Assembly: GCA_021399435.1 (NCBI GenBank)
Contig: JAJTUP010000010.1
Coordinates: 496,001 to 560,000 of the forward strand
Direction: 5' to 3'
DNA from: Diaporthe sp. PMI_573
Taxonomy: Eukaryota; Ascomycota; Sordariomycetes; Diaporthales; Diaporthaceae
DNA length: 64,000 nt
Numbering within the stretch: position 1 is the first letter of the stretch; every line of letters begins with the position of its first letter. The notes under the pieces are model-generated. The model was not told the DNA's origin and made no database searches. It worked only from the letters and a program-made list of their open reading frames with translations. Of this stretch, positions 63,360 to 64,000 are shown in pieces. The translations under genes and the position numbers were made by a program.

Positions 63360-64000
63360 TCATCCATGTAAAAACGATTGAGAGGGTCCACCACGGAGGA
63401 AATCAATAAAGTCCACACAGCCCCTGTGACCCTTCTGCTTAGCAAATTCCTTCGCACTTTGGCATTCCTTGTCGCTGAATCCAAGTGGCAGGACGGCATT
63501 CCAGAGTTGGCAGAGCACGTCAACGCAACCACTCTCAGCTGCCGCCTCAAATGCTGTTCGACCTTCAACCTTCGACTTCGGCATATAGGGATCAGCCCCG
63601 TTGTCAAGCAGCAGCCTGACTATTTTGAGACTCCCACTTTTCGCGGCCAGCTGCAAAGCCGTTGCGCCGTATCTTTCGGCGGCTGCGTCGTTGACCCTGG
63701 CGCCTTTTCGAAGAAGGAACTCCACCATTCTGTAGCTTCCAGTCTCGCAAGCAGCTTGAATCGGTGTTTGATTGATGCCACGGCGCGCAGGGCGGTCAAG
63801 CTCCGCCCCATGTTCAAGAAGCAGGCTGACTACTTGAAGCTTCTTTGATTTGATAGCGAGAAGCAGTGGCGTTTCTAGGATCCGAATTTCGCCAGATGAG
63901 GTAGGCCTTTCATATTCATAGACAATAGAATCTGTTTCGGCGCCTCTGTTCAACAGTTCGCGTACCAGCTCGTAATTTTGGGCTTTGCGGTTCCGGATGG
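63360..64000 (-). CDS. ankyrin-repeat protein, C-terminal part (5' end outside window)
   Basis: The minus-strand frame is open from the window edge to a stop at 63360. It contains at least four ankyrin repeats: LLLAIKSKKLQVVSLLLEHGAELD, TPIQAACETGSYRMVEFLLRKGARVND, TALQLAAKSGSLKIVRLLLDNGADPY, TAFEAAAESGCVDVLCQLWN. Upstream residues to position 64000 (NYELVRELLNRGAET) continue another repeat. Ankyrin arrays mediate protein contacts. In fungi, long ones often form the tail of NACHT-type proteins, but the head is not in view. A short tail after the last repeat ends the protein. Confidence 0.85.
   Translation of the reverse strand, partial: IRNRKAQNYELVRELLNRGAETDSIVYEYERPTSSGEIRILETPLLLAIKSKKLQVVSLLLEHGAELDRPARRGINQTPIQAACETGSYRMVEFLLRKGARVNDAAAERYGATALQLAAKSGSLKIVRLLLDNGADPYMPKSKVEGRTAFEAAAESGCVDVLCQLWNAVLPLGFSDKECQSAKEFAKQKGHRGCVDFIDFLRGGPSQSFLHG

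Noticed and set aside
1..64000. CRISPR arrays, bacterial operons, rRNA and tRNA genes
   Set aside because: No regularly spaced identical repeats, no cloverleaf and no rRNA core sequence was recognised; introns and gene families are fungal.

Overview
The window is nuclear DNA of a filamentous ascomycete (Pezizomycotina, probably Sordariomycetes). Support: short GT-AG introns of 50-130 nt that restore conserved reading frames, fungus-specific families (HET, FunK1-type kinase, 2EXR, Zn2Cys6 regulators, GH71 with a cysteine-rich tail), and transposons eroded by C-to-T/G-to-A changes typical of repeat-induced point mutation (RIP). The species cannot be named from sequence alone. No rRNA, tRNA or CRISPR array was recognised.

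Region 1 (1-10 kb) is a graveyard. Two pogo/Fot1-like transposase relics flank a broken patatin/RING-type gene. Next come short pieces of unrelated genes: an NLR-type gene, a possible BTB domain, the C-terminus of the TATA-binding protein, the C-lobe of a FunK1 kinase and the 5' end of a Zn2Cys6 regulator.

Region 2 (10-27.2 kb) is an AT-rich, RIP-eroded transposon block. It holds a hAT relic, a complete hAT-type MITE with target duplication, a 1.7-kb inverted-repeat structure, Ty1/copia pieces, and a structurally complete Ty3/gypsy chromovirus (17625-24009) with two 483-bp LTRs and a 5-bp target duplication.

Region 3 (27.2-38 kb) returns to ordinary base composition: a CCCH zinc-finger protein, an FAD monooxygenase with one nonsense codon, a single-pass surface protein, the C-terminal part of a transcription factor, an APH-fold kinase-like protein and a small frameshifted gene.

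Region 4 (38-53 kb) is rich in secreted and accessory proteins: an intronless PL11 rhamnogalacturonan lyase, an eight-exon GH71 alpha-1,3-glucanase with a long cysteine-rich and hydrophobic tail, a divergently transcribed small secreted partner, a 2EXR protein preceded by an 18-bp minisatellite, a 66-residue secreted knottin-like protein and a HET-domain protein.

Region 5 (54-64 kb) holds a Zn2Cys6 regulator, a frameshifted secreted FAD oxidoreductase and a PaxM-like FAD monooxygenase. These could belong to a specialised-metabolism locus, but no backbone synthase is present. A 5'-truncated copy of ribosomal protein uS11 and a partial ankyrin gene end the window. The observations most worth pursuing are the GH71-tail/partner gene pair, the knottin-like protein, the PL11 gene as a transfer candidate, and the two orphan 3' fragments of core genes (TBP and uS11).
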